Below, in pieces: positions 34,396-44,304 of a stretch of DNA of 64,000 bases. Every line of letters starts with the position of its first letter. Within the stretch, counting starts at the first letter, position 1. The stretch is from Lentisphaerota bacterium (GTDB lineage Bacteria > Verrucomicrobiota > Lentisphaeria > Victivallales > Victivallaceae). The stretch covers positions 53,684 to 117,683 of the forward strand of contig SUVW01000006.1 in the NCBI GenBank assembly GCA_015061815.1. Direction: 5' to 3'. The translations under genes were made by a program, and so were the position numbers. The notes under the pieces were generated by a model. That model saw only the letters and a program-made list of their open reading frames with translations. It made no database searches and had not been told where the DNA came from.

Positions 34396-36204
34396 ATGAA
34401 TGAAACAAATGTCGGCAAACAGCGTTATTACGGACACATGCCATGTATCGGTATCCGTCCAACCATCGACGGACGGCGCGGAGTACTCAAAGTCAGAGAA
34501 TCTCTGGAAGAACAGACTATGAATATGGCCAAAAGTGCGGCCAAACTTTTTGAAGAAAATCTCAAATATGCTGACGGTACTCCGGTAAAGGTCGTGATCG
34601 CCGATACCACCATCGGCCGGGTGGGAGAAGCTGCCGCGTGCGCAGATAAATTCAGACGTGAAGGAGTGGATATCACCCTCACCGTTACTCCCTGCTGGTG
34701 CTATGGTGCCGAAACGATGGATATGGATAAAAATACCATCAAAGCAGTTTGGGGATTCAACGGAACAGAACGTCCCGGCGCAGTATATCTGGCCTCCGTA
34801 TTGGCCACCCATGCTCAAAAAGGACTTCCGGCATTCGGCATCTACGGCCATGATGTAAAAGATTGCGATGACACAGAAATCCCCTGCGATGTCAAAGAAA
34901 AACTTCTCCGTTTCGGCCGTGCAGCTTTAGCTGTAGCCTCAATGCGTGGAAAATCTTATCTGCAGATCGGTTCGATATGCATGGGGATCGGCGGTTCGAT
35001 CATTGATCCGGACTTTATCGAAGATTATCTCGGTATGCGGGTGGAATCGGTTGATGAAGTTGAGGTTATCCGCCGTATGACCGAGGGCGTATACAATCAG
35101 GCTGAATTCGAAAAAGCTCTTGCATGGACCAAAGCGAACTGCATTGAAGGATTTGACAAAAATCCGGCAGAGCTGCAGCGTACCAGAGAAGAAAAAGATG
35201 CCGATTGGGAATTTGTCGTAAAAATGATGGTAATTATAAAAGACCTGATGCGCGGGAATCCCAATCTGCCGGAAGGTTGCGAAGAGGAGATGGTCGGTCA
35301 CAATGCCATCGCCGCCGGTTTCCAGGGACAGCGGCAATGGACAGATTTTTATCCGAACTGCGACTTCCCGGAATCCATGTTGAACTCATCTTTTGACTGG
35401 GAAGGTGCCAGAGAACCTTTCATCCTCGCCACCGAAAACGACGTTCTCAACGGTTTGGGCATGATGTTTATGAAGCTTCTGACCAACCGCGCCCAGATGT
35501 TCGCGGATGTTCGAACTTATTGGAGCGGAGAAGCTGTCAAACGGGTGACTGGTTATGATATCGAAGGCAAAGCAAAAGAAGCTGATGGTTTCATCCACCT
35601 GATCAACTCCGGTGCCTGCTGCCTGGATGCCAACGGTGCCGCCAGAAATGCTGCCGGTGAACCGGAGATCAAACCCTGGTATGAAGTAACCGAAGCTGAC
35701 CAGAAGGCAATTTTGGAAAACTCCACCTGGAACTATGCTGATCTCGGTTATTTCCGGGGCGGCGGTTATTCTTCACGTTTTGTCACTAAAGCAGAGATGC
35801 CGATGACGATGATCCGTCTGAATCTGGTAAAAGGACTGGGACCGGTTGTGCAAATTGCCGAGGGATGGTCGGTCAATCTGCCGGATGAAGTGACTGATAC
35901 ACTCTGGAAGCGTACCGATTACACCTGGCCGTGCACCTGGTTTACTCCGCGAGTCACCGGCAAAGGAGCATTCAAAACAGCTTATGATATGATGAATAAC
36001 TGGGGAGCCAATCATGGAGCGATTTCCTACGGTCATATCGGAGCTGATGTCATCACCCTGTGTTCCATGCTCCGGATCCCGGTTTGCATGCACAACGTTG
36101 ATGAGGAAAAAATCTTCAGGCCGGCAGCTTGGAATGCTTTTGGCATGGACCAGGAAGGTGCTGATTACCGGGCCTGCGAAAACTTTGGTCCGCTTTACCG
36201 GTAA
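34396..36204 (+). CDS. fucI: L-fucose isomerase
   Basis: 602 residues. Converts L-fucose to L-fuculose with a metal ion, in the cytoplasm. The family opening [20 protein letters not shown] and the active-site region [20 protein letters not shown] are close to enteric FucI, and [14 protein letters not shown] [12 protein letters not shown] lies near the C-terminus. Length is normal. ATG 34396 follows AAGGAG at 8 bases; an in-frame upstream start at 34363 would not. fucK and fucA do not occur in the window, so the later steps are encoded elsewhere. A terminator follows at 36221. Confidence 0.95.
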   Translation: MNETNVGKQRYYGHMPCIGIRPTIDGRRGVLKVRESLEEQTMNMAKSAAKLFEENLKYADGTPVKVVIADTTIGRVGEAAACADKFRREGVDITLTVTPCWCYGAETMDMDKNTIKAVWGFNGTERPGAVYLASVLATHAQKGLPAFGIYGHDVKDCDDTEIPCDVKEKLLRFGRAALAVASMRGKSYLQIGSICMGIGGSIIDPDFIEDYLGMRVESVDEVEVIRRMTEGVYNQAEFEKALAWTKANCIEGFDKNPAELQRTREEKDADWEFVVKMMVIIKDLMRGNPNLPEGCEEEMVGHNAIAAGFQGQRQWTDFYPNCDFPESMLNSSFDWEGAREPFILATENDVLNGLGMMFMKLLTNRAQMFADVRTYWSGEAVKRVTGYDIEGKAKEADGFIHLINSGACCLDANGAARNAAGEPEIKPWYEVTEADQKAILENSTWNYADLGYFRGGGYSSRFVTKAEMPMTMIRLNLVKGLGPVVQIAEGWSVNLPDEVTDTLWKRTDYTWPCTWFTPRVTGKGAFKTAYDMMNNWGANHGAISYGHIGADVITLCSMLRIPVCMHNVDEEKIFRPAAWNAFGMDQEGADYRACENFGPLYR

Positions 36205-36220
36205 ACTTCAGTTTTCTGTC

Positions 36221-36252
36221 AAAGCGCATGGAAAATTCTCCATGCGCTTTTT
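36221..36252 (+). terminator. Rho-independent terminator after fucI
   Basis: AAAGCGCATGGA (36221-36232) pairs with TCCATGCGCTTT (36239-36250), followed by TTT. It ends the fuc genes before mnmG. Confidence 0.85.
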
Positions 36253-36373
36253 TACATCAGATTTTAATATTATCACCGCGATATTTCGTACAAAGCTCAT
36301 ATCTTGACTGGAAAAAAATGATTTCAGATGTTATTTTATAACCCTGTACAGATTATAAAATTGGAGTTCCATA

Positions 36374-38218
36374 ATGAAATATTACGATGTTGTGGTTGTC
36401 GGAGCCGGACATGCCGGTTGTGAAGCCGCATTAGCCGCATCCCGTTTCGGAGCCGAGGTTCTTTTAATAACATTCAACATGGATCATATTGCCCAGATGA
36501 GCTGCAATCCGGCGATCGGCGGCATAGCCAAAGGTCAGGTTGTTCGCGAAATAGATGCTCTGGGAGGAGCGATGGGAATGGTTTCGGAAGCGGCAGCTAT
36601 CCAATTCCGGATGCTAAACCGCACCAAAGGCCCGGCGGTATGGTCCCCCCGGGCACAATGTGATAAAGCAGCTTACCGGGGCGGCATGAAATTCCTTCTG
36701 GAAAAAAGCACCGGCATCGACATCATCCAATCAGAAGTTACTGAATTTATTATTGAAGAAAATAAAATTTGCGGTATTGTCACCCACCTGGGGGATCACA
36801 TCCGTTGCGGAGCAGTTGTCTTAACCACCGGGACATCACTGAATGGAACTTTGCACTATGGAATGCAGCACTTCGACGGAGGACGGGCCGGAGATCAGGC
36901 ATCGAATGCTCTTTCGACAGCATTATCCCAACAATTAAAAATAGAACTTGGCAGATTAAAAACCGGTACGCCGCCAAGGATACTTTCTAAAACCATAGAC
37001 TTTTCATCTTTGGATTTGCAGCCATCTGAACCCCAATTTGAGGAATTTTCTTTCTGGGATCACTCGTTGCGTCCGTCACTGGTCAACGCACAACGGAGGG
37101 ATTTACCGTGTTACATGCTTCACTCTACTGACGAAACTGCCGATGTCGTGAGAGCAAATATTCACCGTTCACCGATGTACAGCGGAGTAATAAAAGGTAT
37201 CGGAACCCGTTATTGCCCATCCTTTGAAGATAAAGTCATCCGCTTCCCGCAACATCCGCACCACCTGCTTTTTCTTGAACCGGAAGGAGCTGAAACCGGC
37301 GAATATTACCTTAACGGTTTTTCCAGCAGCCTTCCACCGGAGGTTCAGAAAATCATGCTGCGAACTCTTCCCGGCTTGAAAAATGCCGTGATTTCCAGAT
37401 ATGCATACGCCATCGAATATGATTTTATTCCGCCGTATCAAACAGAAAGATGTTTGCGCAACAAACGGTGGCAGAACTTATTTACAGCCGGGCAAATAAA
37501 TGGAACCAGCGGATATGAAGAAGCCGCCGGTCAGGGATTGATCGCCGGAATGAATGCGGCACGGTACACCGCCGGCAAAGAAGCAGTCTTTCCGGGGCGG
37601 GATCAAAGTTATATCGGAGTAATGCTTGATGATTTGTCGACCAAAGAGATCGTCGAACCATACCGGCTGTTTACCAGCCGGGCAGAATACCGTTTGACTT
37701 TACGTCAGGAAAACGCAGATTTGCGTCTTTGCCGCACAGCTTATCAATGGGGAATCCTGCCGGAAGAGAAATTTGAACAATATGTAAAATACGAAACTCT
37801 TTTCAATAAAACTCTTAATTCAGCCAAACAGTTGAAAATCAAAAAAACTCCGCTTTTTACATTATTGCGCGATATTCCTCCCTGCGCTTGCCTCCGGCAA
37901 TATCCGGAAATAGCCGAGCTTTTGTTACTGTCAGAAAACCGGATCGGCAAGCGGGTTTTTCAAGAGCTGTTGATTACCGCAAAATACGATGGCTATCTGC
38001 AACGGGAAGAAGCAGAAATAATCCGCTTGAAAAAATTGGAAGACACCTCAATTCCCGCAGACTTCAACTATTCCGATGTCCGGGGGCTGTGCAATGAATC
38101 ACGGCAAAAACTGGGGAAGACCCGTCCTGCCACACTCGGTCAGGCCGGACGTATAGATGGAGTAACTCCAGCTGATATCGGTTTACTGCAGGTGCATTTA
38201 AAAAAGCAGCGGAGTTGA
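36374..38218 (+). CDS. mnmG: tRNA uridine-5-carboxymethylaminomethyl synthase MnmG
   Basis: FAD protein that, with MnmE, modifies the wobble uridine of several tRNAs. The 614-residue length is normal. It begins VVVGAGHAGCEAALAASRFG (FAD-binding GxGxxG). Other visible motifs are CNPAIGGIAKGQVVREIDAL, RTKGPAVWSPRAQCDK and the cysteine-rich region of the active site, plus GYEEAAGQGLIAGMNAAR. MnmE is not in the window. Its stop overlaps a possible TTG start of the permease gene. Confidence 0.96.
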   Translation: MKYYDVVVVGAGHAGCEAALAASRFGAEVLLITFNMDHIAQMSCNPAIGGIAKGQVVREIDALGGAMGMVSEAAAIQFRMLNRTKGPAVWSPRAQCDKAAYRGGMKFLLEKSTGIDIIQSEVTEFIIEENKICGIVTHLGDHIRCGAVVLTTGTSLNGTLHYGMQHFDGGRAGDQASNALSTALSQQLKIELGRLKTGTPPRILSKTIDFSSLDLQPSEPQFEEFSFWDHSLRPSLVNAQRRDLPCYMLHSTDETADVVRANIHRSPMYSGVIKGIGTRYCPSFEDKVIRFPQHPHHLLFLEPEGAETGEYYLNGFSSSLPPEVQKIMLRTLPGLKNAVISRYAYAIEYDFIPPYQTERCLRNKRWQNLFTAGQINGTSGYEEAAGQGLIAGMNAARYTAGKEAVFPGRDQSYIGVMLDDLSTKEIVEPYRLFTSRAEYRLTLRQENADLRLCRTAYQWGILPEEKFEQYVKYETLFNKTLNSAKQLKIKKTPLFTLLRDIPPCACLRQYPEIAELLLLSENRIGKRVFQELLITAKYDGYLQREEAEIIRLKKLEDTSIPADFNYSDVRGLCNESRQKLGKTRPATLGQAGRIDGVTPADIGLLQVHLKKQRS

Positions 38219-38226
38219 TAAAACAA

Positions 38227-39141
38227 ATGAAGCATCCGGCATGGAATAAATTTTTATCAGACAAATGGGGAATTGCTGCCGCCGCCATCGTGTTGCTCTA
38301 TATCATTTGTGCGGTAGGCATCGACATTTATGATCGTCATTGCCGTAATTCAGGGATCACACCGGTTTATCACCTCTCATCGGATGATTGTTATGCTCCG
38401 CCGGGGAAAAAATATTTCTGCGGCACCGATTATCAGGGAAGAGATGTTTTCTGGCGAACAGTCGCAGGATGTTCCAGTGCATTAAAAACCGGACTGTTCG
38501 CAGGAATAATATCGGTTGTGACCGGAGTTTTTCTTGGGATGATATCCGGCTATTACGGGGGTAAAATCGATGAGGCTGCGGTCTGGTTGTACAGTACCTT
38601 TGCGGCGATGCCAACACTTTTGTTCATTCTGGCATTCGCGCTGCTGATGAGTCAGGACTTTCTTCCGGAGCAAACCGCTTTGATCCTGCAAAAAACAGCC
38701 GACATCATAAATACAGAACCGGAGATGCTCGGAGTATACCTTGCTATCGGACTGACCGGATGGGTGACATTGTGCAAGGTGATCCGGGGAGAAACCATGA
38801 AACTGAAGCGTTCAGGTTTTATTTCAGCAGCCAAAGTAGCCGGAGTCAAAGATATGACGATCATTCGCCGTCACATTCTTCCCAATGTATTTCATCTGGC
38901 AATAATATATTTCACTACATTGTTTGCCGGAGCAGTAATGCTGGAAGTCATTGTCAGTTACCTCGGTCTGGGGGCGCAAACAGCCCCCAGCTGGGGGCTG
39001 ATGATATCCGATGGACAGAGCCGTCTGTGGGCCGGGGTATGGTGGGAAATCACATCGGCCTCCGGAGCCCTGCTCCTGCTGGTGCTGGCGTTGAATATTC
39101 TCGGCGATTCGCTTCGTGATGCGTTGGATCCCAGACATTAA
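38227..39141 (+). CDS. ABC transporter permease, OppC/DppC type
   Basis: About 304 residues with roughly six membrane segments. The inner-membrane permease signature is visible: GTDYQGRDVFWRTVAG at the N-terminal side, the EAA loop (FISAAKVAGVKDMTIIRRHI-LPN) and the C-terminal LGDSLRDALDPRH tail typical of OppC/DppC. It would pass peptides or similar solutes with a partner permease, binding protein and ATPases, none of which are next to it. ATG 38227 is chosen; a TTG at 38215 overlaps the mnmG stop. Confidence 0.85.
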   Translation: MKHPAWNKFLSDKWGIAAAAIVLLYIICAVGIDIYDRHCRNSGITPVYHLSSDDCYAPPGKKYFCGTDYQGRDVFWRTVAGCSSALKTGLFAGIISVVTGVFLGMISGYYGGKIDEAAVWLYSTFAAMPTLLFILAFALLMSQDFLPEQTALILQKTADIINTEPEMLGVYLAIGLTGWVTLCKVIRGETMKLKRSGFISAAKVAGVKDMTIIRRHILPNVFHLAIIYFTTLFAGAVMLEVIVSYLGLGAQTAPSWGLMISDGQSRLWAGVWWEITSASGALLLLVLALNILGDSLRDALDPRH

Positions 39142-39172
39142 AAAGCGGTGGATAAAAACTTTTATCCACCGC
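39140..39172 (-). terminator. Terminator of the mannitol dehydrogenase-like operon
   Basis: GCGGTGGATAAAA (39145-39157) and TTTTATCCACCGC (39160-39172) form the stem. On the minus strand it is followed by TTTTT (39144-39140), so it terminates the genes coming from 39198, and it lies just after the permease stop. Confidence 0.75.
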
Positions 39173-39197
39173 AGGAAAGTCATGAAACAACACCTGT

Positions 39198-40322
39198 TCA
39201 GAAACCGAGCATCCCAATCAAAGCCTCGTGTTCATCGCCCCAGGGCTGTGGCCATAATTCAGCAAGCTTGACTTTCACATCTTCACCGTTGGCCCATTCA
39301 AGAGCTGCCAATCTGGCTCCCTTTGCGAAGGATTCCGGTTTAATATTCTGCGCAAGAATCAAACGCATCGTTCCGATAGCCCGGTCATCCCATGAAAGTT
39401 TACGCTCCGGATCACGGGTAATGCGATCAATGGCATCTTTCAAAAATGGATTAGTCATCCGGACAAGCAATCCATCGACATACTTTTTGAATCCCTCTTG
39501 AGTAAACAACTCATCGTTGAGGTCTGCATATTTTTTTATCAATGCGCTGCCGGATTCCTCAAAAAATGCTTTACGGGCAAGTTCGATCAATTCCGGGTAA
39601 GCTCTTATCTCATCCATTGTCCGGCACCCTTTTGCCTTGCCCAATGTCGCCAGTAAATAGTGAGTAGCGTTATGACCATAAAGTTTTGCATCTTCAAACG
39701 GGAAAAGATCATCTTTTACATAAAGAGATTGCACTTTTCGGTTCTCGATCCCCGGACAGCTGGAAATATAAATTGTGCTGAATTCTTCTACCAGATGTCC
39801 GTTTGCAGCCCCGGGAGCCAATCCCGGACGATCACCGGAAGCAGGAACCACACCACTCATCTTGCCGATAACAGTATTCAGATAGTAGGTATTGGGGAAT
39901 TTTTCTCCCATCGCTTTCTCCAGTTCTTCGGCAGCATGATTATTGTTTTCAGCAGTGTAAAAGAAACGCGTCCGTTCCGGCTGACGGGCAAAACCGGCCT
40001 TGAGCCAGGGGACACAGTATGCATAAAATTTAACACTGGGCAGAGCTGTAGCCAATTCAGATGCTTCGGCGGCGGCTTCCACCAATTTTTCAGCATCTTC
40101 GGGGACATTCGGGTTGTAAACTTCTACATTTTTATATATTTCTGTATACACCCGGTCATCTGCGGCAATATTAACCGTTACACTATGGCAATTGTTGACA
40201 GCCGCTTTCAGCTCCTCGTTCACTTCAGCAATAACGATCCGGTCAAAACCACCTTTTGCCGCCCCGGCTAAAAAAATACCGGTCTGGATCGGACCAAGAC
40301 CAACTCCCACAAATGTACTCAT
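39198..40322 (-). CDS. Mannitol dehydrogenase family protein
   Basis: About 374 residues. The N-terminal nucleotide-binding segment (FVGVGLGPIQTGIFLAGAAK) and the C-terminal domain with YGHNATHYLLATLGKAKG and EESGSALIKKYADL match the mannitol-1-phosphate/tagaturonate reductase family, which oxidises polyols or reduces uronates with NAD. The exact substrate is not visible. ATG 40322 follows an AAGGAAGC site; the TTG at 40328 is rejected. It is downstream of the PHP gene with 26 bases between, so they form one operon. Confidence 0.8.
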   Translation of the reverse strand: MSTFVGVGLGPIQTGIFLAGAAKGGFDRIVIAEVNEELKAAVNNCHSVTVNIAADDRVYTEIYKNVEVYNPNVPEDAEKLVEAAAEASELATALPSVKFYAYCVPWLKAGFARQPERTRFFYTAENNNHAAEELEKAMGEKFPNTYYLNTVIGKMSGVVPASGDRPGLAPGAANGHLVEEFSTIYISSCPGIENRKVQSLYVKDDLFPFEDAKLYGHNATHYLLATLGKAKGCRTMDEIRAYPELIELARKAFFEESGSALIKKYADLNDELFTQEGFKKYVDGLLVRMTNPFLKDAIDRITRDPERKLSWDDRAIGTMRLILAQNIKPESFAKGARLAALEWANGEDVKVKLAELWPQPWGDEHEALIGMLGF

Positions 40323-40348
40323 TTTCAAGCTTCCTTTTTATGTAAAGA

Positions 40349-41440
40349 TTATTTAACAAAAGCATCAACTCCGGCGCAAAACGCATCAAGATGTTTTACC
40401 AATTGCGGTATGGTATAATCATCGTTGAGTAATTGTCCGGGAGCATTCATTTCTGTACCGGCCAGCAACGGCAAATTACGGGCGACACATGCAGCAACAA
40501 AACGATCCAATTCCGCGACCAATTTGGCACTTTTTTCCGGATCGGCAGCACGCCAGTTGCGATCAGGGATCAGAGTCACAGCCCCTGCCCCGTACTTCTG
40601 ATGCAAGTCGAGCAATGCTTCAACATCATTCTCACCGGCTGACAAACCATTCAACCACGCCAACGTCGGTGTTGCCCCGCAGGACTTGATAAAATTATTC
40701 ATCTCTTCGAGAGTCGGGAAGCTTTCCGGATCAGCTTTCACATAACCGACGCCACCGGATTTCATGGTTTTTGCCCGGATCAAAGCTTCCATTTTTACAG
40801 CATCTGCTTCAAATGCACCGATTTTTTCCTGCCAATATGCCGCCAATTCCTTTCCGGAAAACTTCTCTTCGGCAGCGACCCGGTAAGCGCAGCAAACATG
40901 CCGTTCTGTAACATTTCCGGCCGGAGTGAATTTTTTGGCTACCGCATCAAAATCGATTGCTGTTTCTGTCAGCAAAGTATTGACTTTCTCCACCAACGTC
41001 CGGGTACGGTTAGCCGCCCGTTCTTTCAAACTTGCAGCAAACGCCTTTTGAGATTCCGGAACAGCCGAAGCCGTGAATCCGCACCCCAAATGATAAGCGA
41101 TTCCCGGTTCTCCCGGAGAGTTGATCTCTTTATCTGCAAATTCCGGCACGAATACGCGCGTTTCCATACCGGCTGCGGCCGGAACACCCAAAAATTTTGC
41201 TGCCGCCAGAAATTCATCCACAGCATCCAGCACATCAAAATCCACCAGCATAACTCCGCGCCAATTGCGCTCTTTGGCGATCGCTGCCAGCATGGACGGT
41301 GAATAGCCATAACCATTGTAACTGTAAAAACTGTGACAATGCATATTAAATGCACAGTTCTGCAGTCGTACAGCCTGCAAAGCTTGCCGACGTGCGGCAG
41401 GATCAAAACTGTTGAGAATTTGTTTGACTTCGTTTTCCAT
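40349..41440 (-). CDS. PHP domain phosphoesterase-like protein
   Basis: 363 residues. NMHCHSFYSYNGYGYSPSML is the PHP metal-binding opening (HCHSFYS), followed by RGVMLVDFDVL and AGMETRV, the further His/Asp/Glu ligands of a trinuclear-type site. The C-terminal LLAGTEMNAPGQLLNDDY also fits. PHP proteins hydrolyse phosphoesters of nucleotides or sugars. Its coupling to a mannitol dehydrogenase-like gene suggests a sugar-phosphate substrate, which is inference. Confidence 0.75.
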   Translation of the reverse strand: MENEVKQILNSFDPAARRQALQAVRLQNCAFNMHCHSFYSYNGYGYSPSMLAAIAKERNWRGVMLVDFDVLDAVDEFLAAAKFLGVPAAAGMETRVFVPEFADKEINSPGEPGIAYHLGCGFTASAVPESQKAFAASLKERAANRTRTLVEKVNTLLTETAIDFDAVAKKFTPAGNVTERHVCCAYRVAAEEKFSGKELAAYWQEKIGAFEADAVKMEALIRAKTMKSGGVGYVKADPESFPTLEEMNNFIKSCGATPTLAWLNGLSAGENDVEALLDLHQKYGAGAVTLIPDRNWRAADPEKSAKLVAELDRFVAACVARNLPLLAGTEMNAPGQLLNDDYTIPQLVKHLDAFCAGVDAFVK

Positions 41441-41463
41441 ACAACGTCTACCTTTTTAATATT

Positions 41464-41991
41464 TTATTGGCCCATCATTTTGCGAACGGCTTTATCCAAC
41501 TCTATTTGAAATTGTTCTATATCATTTTTATCAGGCTTTTCGCCGACCAGATTTTCCACCCCAAGTCTTCCCATTGAATCCACATACCAATCCGCCGTCG
41601 AACCGGAAGCAAATTTCACCGAACCGGAAAACATCATACCGGGCCGGGCGATCGGACTGACTTCCACCACAGTGGAGGCTGCATTTCCGGCTTCTGATGC
41701 CGTTTCACAATCCGGGGCAATATCTTCGTCGACACTACCGCTCTCTTCTTCGCTGTTTGATTCTTCAACCTTTCCGGCTTCTTCAGCAGCTGCCGCAGAT
41801 ACTTTGTTTGCTGCCGGATCCAATGCCCGCCAATCCACATCTAAAGCTGAAGCCATGATCCGGATATCCATATAGGTCATTTTCTGGGAGAACTTTTCAT
41901 TGACCATATTTTGAATATCAGACAAAGATGTTCCTTTTTTCAATTCTTCAGCAATAAAAATTTTAATTTGCGATTCCAACTCTTTTTCCAT
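41464..41991 (-). CDS. Uncharacterised acidic protein next to der
   Basis: 175 residues from ATG 41991 (AAGGAG 8 bases upstream). An N-terminal helical domain (KGTSLSDIQNMVNEKFSQKM and TYMDIRIMASALDVDWRAL) could be a small DNA- or protein-binding bundle. A very acidic low-complexity linker (EEAGKVEESNSEEESGSVDE) and a C-terminal beta-like segment (GMMFSGSVKFASGSTADWYV) follow. No family is recognised. It lies 25 bases downstream of der on the same strand. Confidence 0.75.
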   Translation of the reverse strand: MEKELESQIKIFIAEELKKGTSLSDIQNMVNEKFSQKMTYMDIRIMASALDVDWRALDPAANKVSAAAAEEAGKVEESNSEEESGSVDEDIAPDCETASEAGNAASTVVEVSPIARPGMMFSGSVKFASGSTADWYVDSMGRLGVENLVGEKPDKNDIEQFQIELDKAVRKMMGQ

Positions 41992-42016
41992 AACAACTCT
42001 CCTTGCATACATAATA

Positions 42017-43414
42017 TCAGAAGTTTTTTCTCCGTATGCTCTCTACTTTTTTAGGTCTTGCGGCCACTTCGATATCCAGCGGGATACCGGATAAACTGAA
42101 ATTTTCTCTTATCCGTTTTTTCAAAAATGCCAAATAGTTTCCGGCTGCTGACTCGACCCGGTTGACGAACAATTTGATACGGATCGGACGGACACCGGAC
42201 AAAGAGGCATAAAAAAGTTTCAAGGGGATGCCCTTTATGACCGGCGGCGGAGTATCTTCAAACGCTTTGGTCAACACCCGATTCAATAATCCGGTAGTTA
42301 TCTGGGTTTTTAAATTGGCAGACACTTGAATCAGACAATCTTCCAACTTATCAAGATTTTTTGCTTCTTTTGCACTTATAAATGCTACCGGAGCAAAGCT
42401 TAATCCCGGCAGAGTTTTATATAATTCTTTTTTCAAAGCATCTGTTTTTTCATCGCTGCACAAATCACATTTATTCGCAGCGATGATGCAGCTGCGTCCG
42501 GATTGTTCTATTAAAGCTGCAATTTTACGATCCTGCGCGGTAACTTTGTTGAAACCGGCTTCCAACACCATAATTACCACATCCGCGCGTTCAATCGCGC
42601 TTTTGGCCCGCATAATGCTGAACAGCTCCACCACATTATCAACCTTTCCGGTTTTACGCAATCCTGCGGTATCCACCAGCTGAACCGGCAAAGGATTGCC
42701 ATCCCTGTCGTGAAGAATAAATTCAATTTTCACCGCATCGCGGGTCGTTCCGGCAATCGGACTGGTCATCAACCGTTCCTCACCTAATAACGCATTGACC
42801 AAGCTGGATTTACCGACATTGGGACGGCCTACGATAGCGATATTCAAACCATTTTTCCCGGTTACAGCGGAAACCGGGACGTAACGGCATTTTTTCAAAG
42901 CGGCATCAATCAAAGCATTGATCCCACCTTTGTGGGTACAACATGTCGGATAAACATTTCCGAACCCCAATTGAGAAAATTCAGAAGCATCATTTTTCCA
43001 TGCTTCATTATCACATTTATTCGCAGCAACAAAAACCGGTTTTCCCAACAACCTTATTCGCCGTGCCACATCCAAATCCAACGGAGTCACTCCGCTTTGA
43101 CTGTCGCACACCATTATCAAAGCATCAGCTTCAGCCATTGCGCATTTGGCTTGTTCCGTAATACCGGCATCCCAAAAATCAACATTCTTCTCGGTATCAT
43201 CCAGCGTATTCAATCCCCCGGTATCCACCAGAGTGAACATCCGTCCCTGCCATCGTATGTCAGACGAAACGCGATCCCGGGTTACTCCACTCATTTCATG
43301 AACGATCGCCAATTTGCGGCCGACGACAGCATTGAACAAGCTGGATTTACCGACATTCGGCCTGCCGACAATAGCAATTACCGGTGGAGTTTGAGAAATC
43401 ACTTCATCGCTCAT
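42017..43414 (-). CDS. der: Ribosome biogenesis GTPase Der
   Basis: 465 residues with two tandem G domains, each with a P-loop (GRPNVGKSSLFNAVVG near the N-terminus and GRPNVGKSSLVNALLG in the middle) and a KH-like C-terminal domain. Der (EngA) acts in 50S subunit assembly. NKCD motifs for guanine recognition occur in both domains. It lies 6 bases after pyrF in a minus-strand operon. Confidence 0.96.
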   Translation of the reverse strand: MSDEVISQTPPVIAIVGRPNVGKSSLFNAVVGRKLAIVHEMSGVTRDRVSSDIRWQGRMFTLVDTGGLNTLDDTEKNVDFWDAGITEQAKCAMAEADALIMVCDSQSGVTPLDLDVARRIRLLGKPVFVAANKCDNEAWKNDASEFSQLGFGNVYPTCCTHKGGINALIDAALKKCRYVPVSAVTGKNGLNIAIVGRPNVGKSSLVNALLGEERLMTSPIAGTTRDAVKIEFILHDRDGNPLPVQLVDTAGLRKTGKVDNVVELFSIMRAKSAIERADVVIMVLEAGFNKVTAQDRKIAALIEQSGRSCIIAANKCDLCSDEKTDALKKELYKTLPGLSFAPVAFISAKEAKNLDKLEDCLIQVSANLKTQITTGLLNRVLTKAFEDTPPPVIKGIPLKLFYASLSGVRPIRIKLFVNRVESAAGNYLAFLKKRIRENFSLSGIPLDIEVAARPKKVESIRRKNF

Positions 43415-43420
43415 AGCACA

Positions 43421-44233
43421 TCACCGGAAAGAGTTGATTTGGTCACGCAACTCTTCAGCTGCAGCACCGGCAGCTTCTGCATAGTTTTCATCATGAGAAG
43501 CATAAATTATGCCCCGGGAAGAGTTGACAATTATTCCGCATTTATCAGCTGTGCAACCGAATTTAACGACTTTTTCCACATCGCCGCCCTGCGCTCCCAC
43601 ACCGGGAACCAAAAATGGCAGTTGCGGACACAATTCACGCAAACGCTTGAGCTCTTCCGGATAAGTTGCTCCGACGACCAATGCCGCATTGCCGGCACCA
43701 TTCCATTTATCCCGAACCAATTCCGCGACATGTTCATACAAAGGTTTGCCATCTGCTACCAGATTCTGCAGATCTCCGGAGTATTTATTAGAGGTGCGGC
43801 AGAGAATGATCACGCCTTTATCTTCATAATCCAAAAACGGCTTGACTGCATCAAATCCCATATATGGATTAACTGTAACAGCATCGGCCTGATAACGTTC
43901 AAAAGCTTCTTTTGCATAATATTCGGCAGTCGAACCGATATCACCGCGTTTGACATCCAGAATCACCGGAACATCCGGTGCAGCTTTCTTTATATAACGG
44001 ATACTCTCTTTCAACGCTTCGTCGCAATCCTGGCCGGCATAATATGCAGCCTGCGGTTTATAGGCACAAACAAAATTCTTCGTCTGATCGACAATGCGGC
44101 AATTAAATTCATAAATCGCATCCGGTTTATTGCGGATACACTCCGGCAATTTGTTTATTGCCGGATCCAAACCGACACAAACCAGCGAATTATTTTTCTG
44201 CATTGCCGCCAAAAGTTTTTCCATAAAGTTCAT
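43421..44233 (-). CDS. pyrF: Orotidine 5'-phosphate decarboxylase
   Basis: About 270 residues of the long (type 2) PyrF form, which makes UMP from OMP. The signature DVKRGDIGSTAEYYA supplies the Asp-Lys-Asp catalytic array; VGLDPAINKLP is the N-terminal phosphate region and VPGVGAQGGD the C-terminal one. ATG 44233 follows AAGGAA; alternatives are 44224 and the GTG at 44239. Confidence 0.95.
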   Translation of the reverse strand: MNFMEKLLAAMQKNNSLVCVGLDPAINKLPECIRNKPDAIYEFNCRIVDQTKNFVCAYKPQAAYYAGQDCDEALKESIRYIKKAAPDVPVILDVKRGDIGSTAEYYAKEAFERYQADAVTVNPYMGFDAVKPFLDYEDKGVIILCRTSNKYSGDLQNLVADGKPLYEHVAELVRDKWNGAGNAALVVGATYPEELKRLRELCPQLPFLVPGVGAQGGDVEKVVKFGCTADKCGIIVNSSRGIIYASHDENYAEAAGAAAEELRDQINSFR

Positions 44234-44304
44234 ACACACTTTTCCTTATCTGAATTGATATATTTCATGTTTCCGCAATAATATATATGAAAAATCTGTT
44301 TTTT

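Noticed and set aside
42932..44281. Long plus-strand frame opposite der and pyrF
   Set aside because: Both minus-strand genes are certain from motifs, and the plus frame encodes no recognisable protein.
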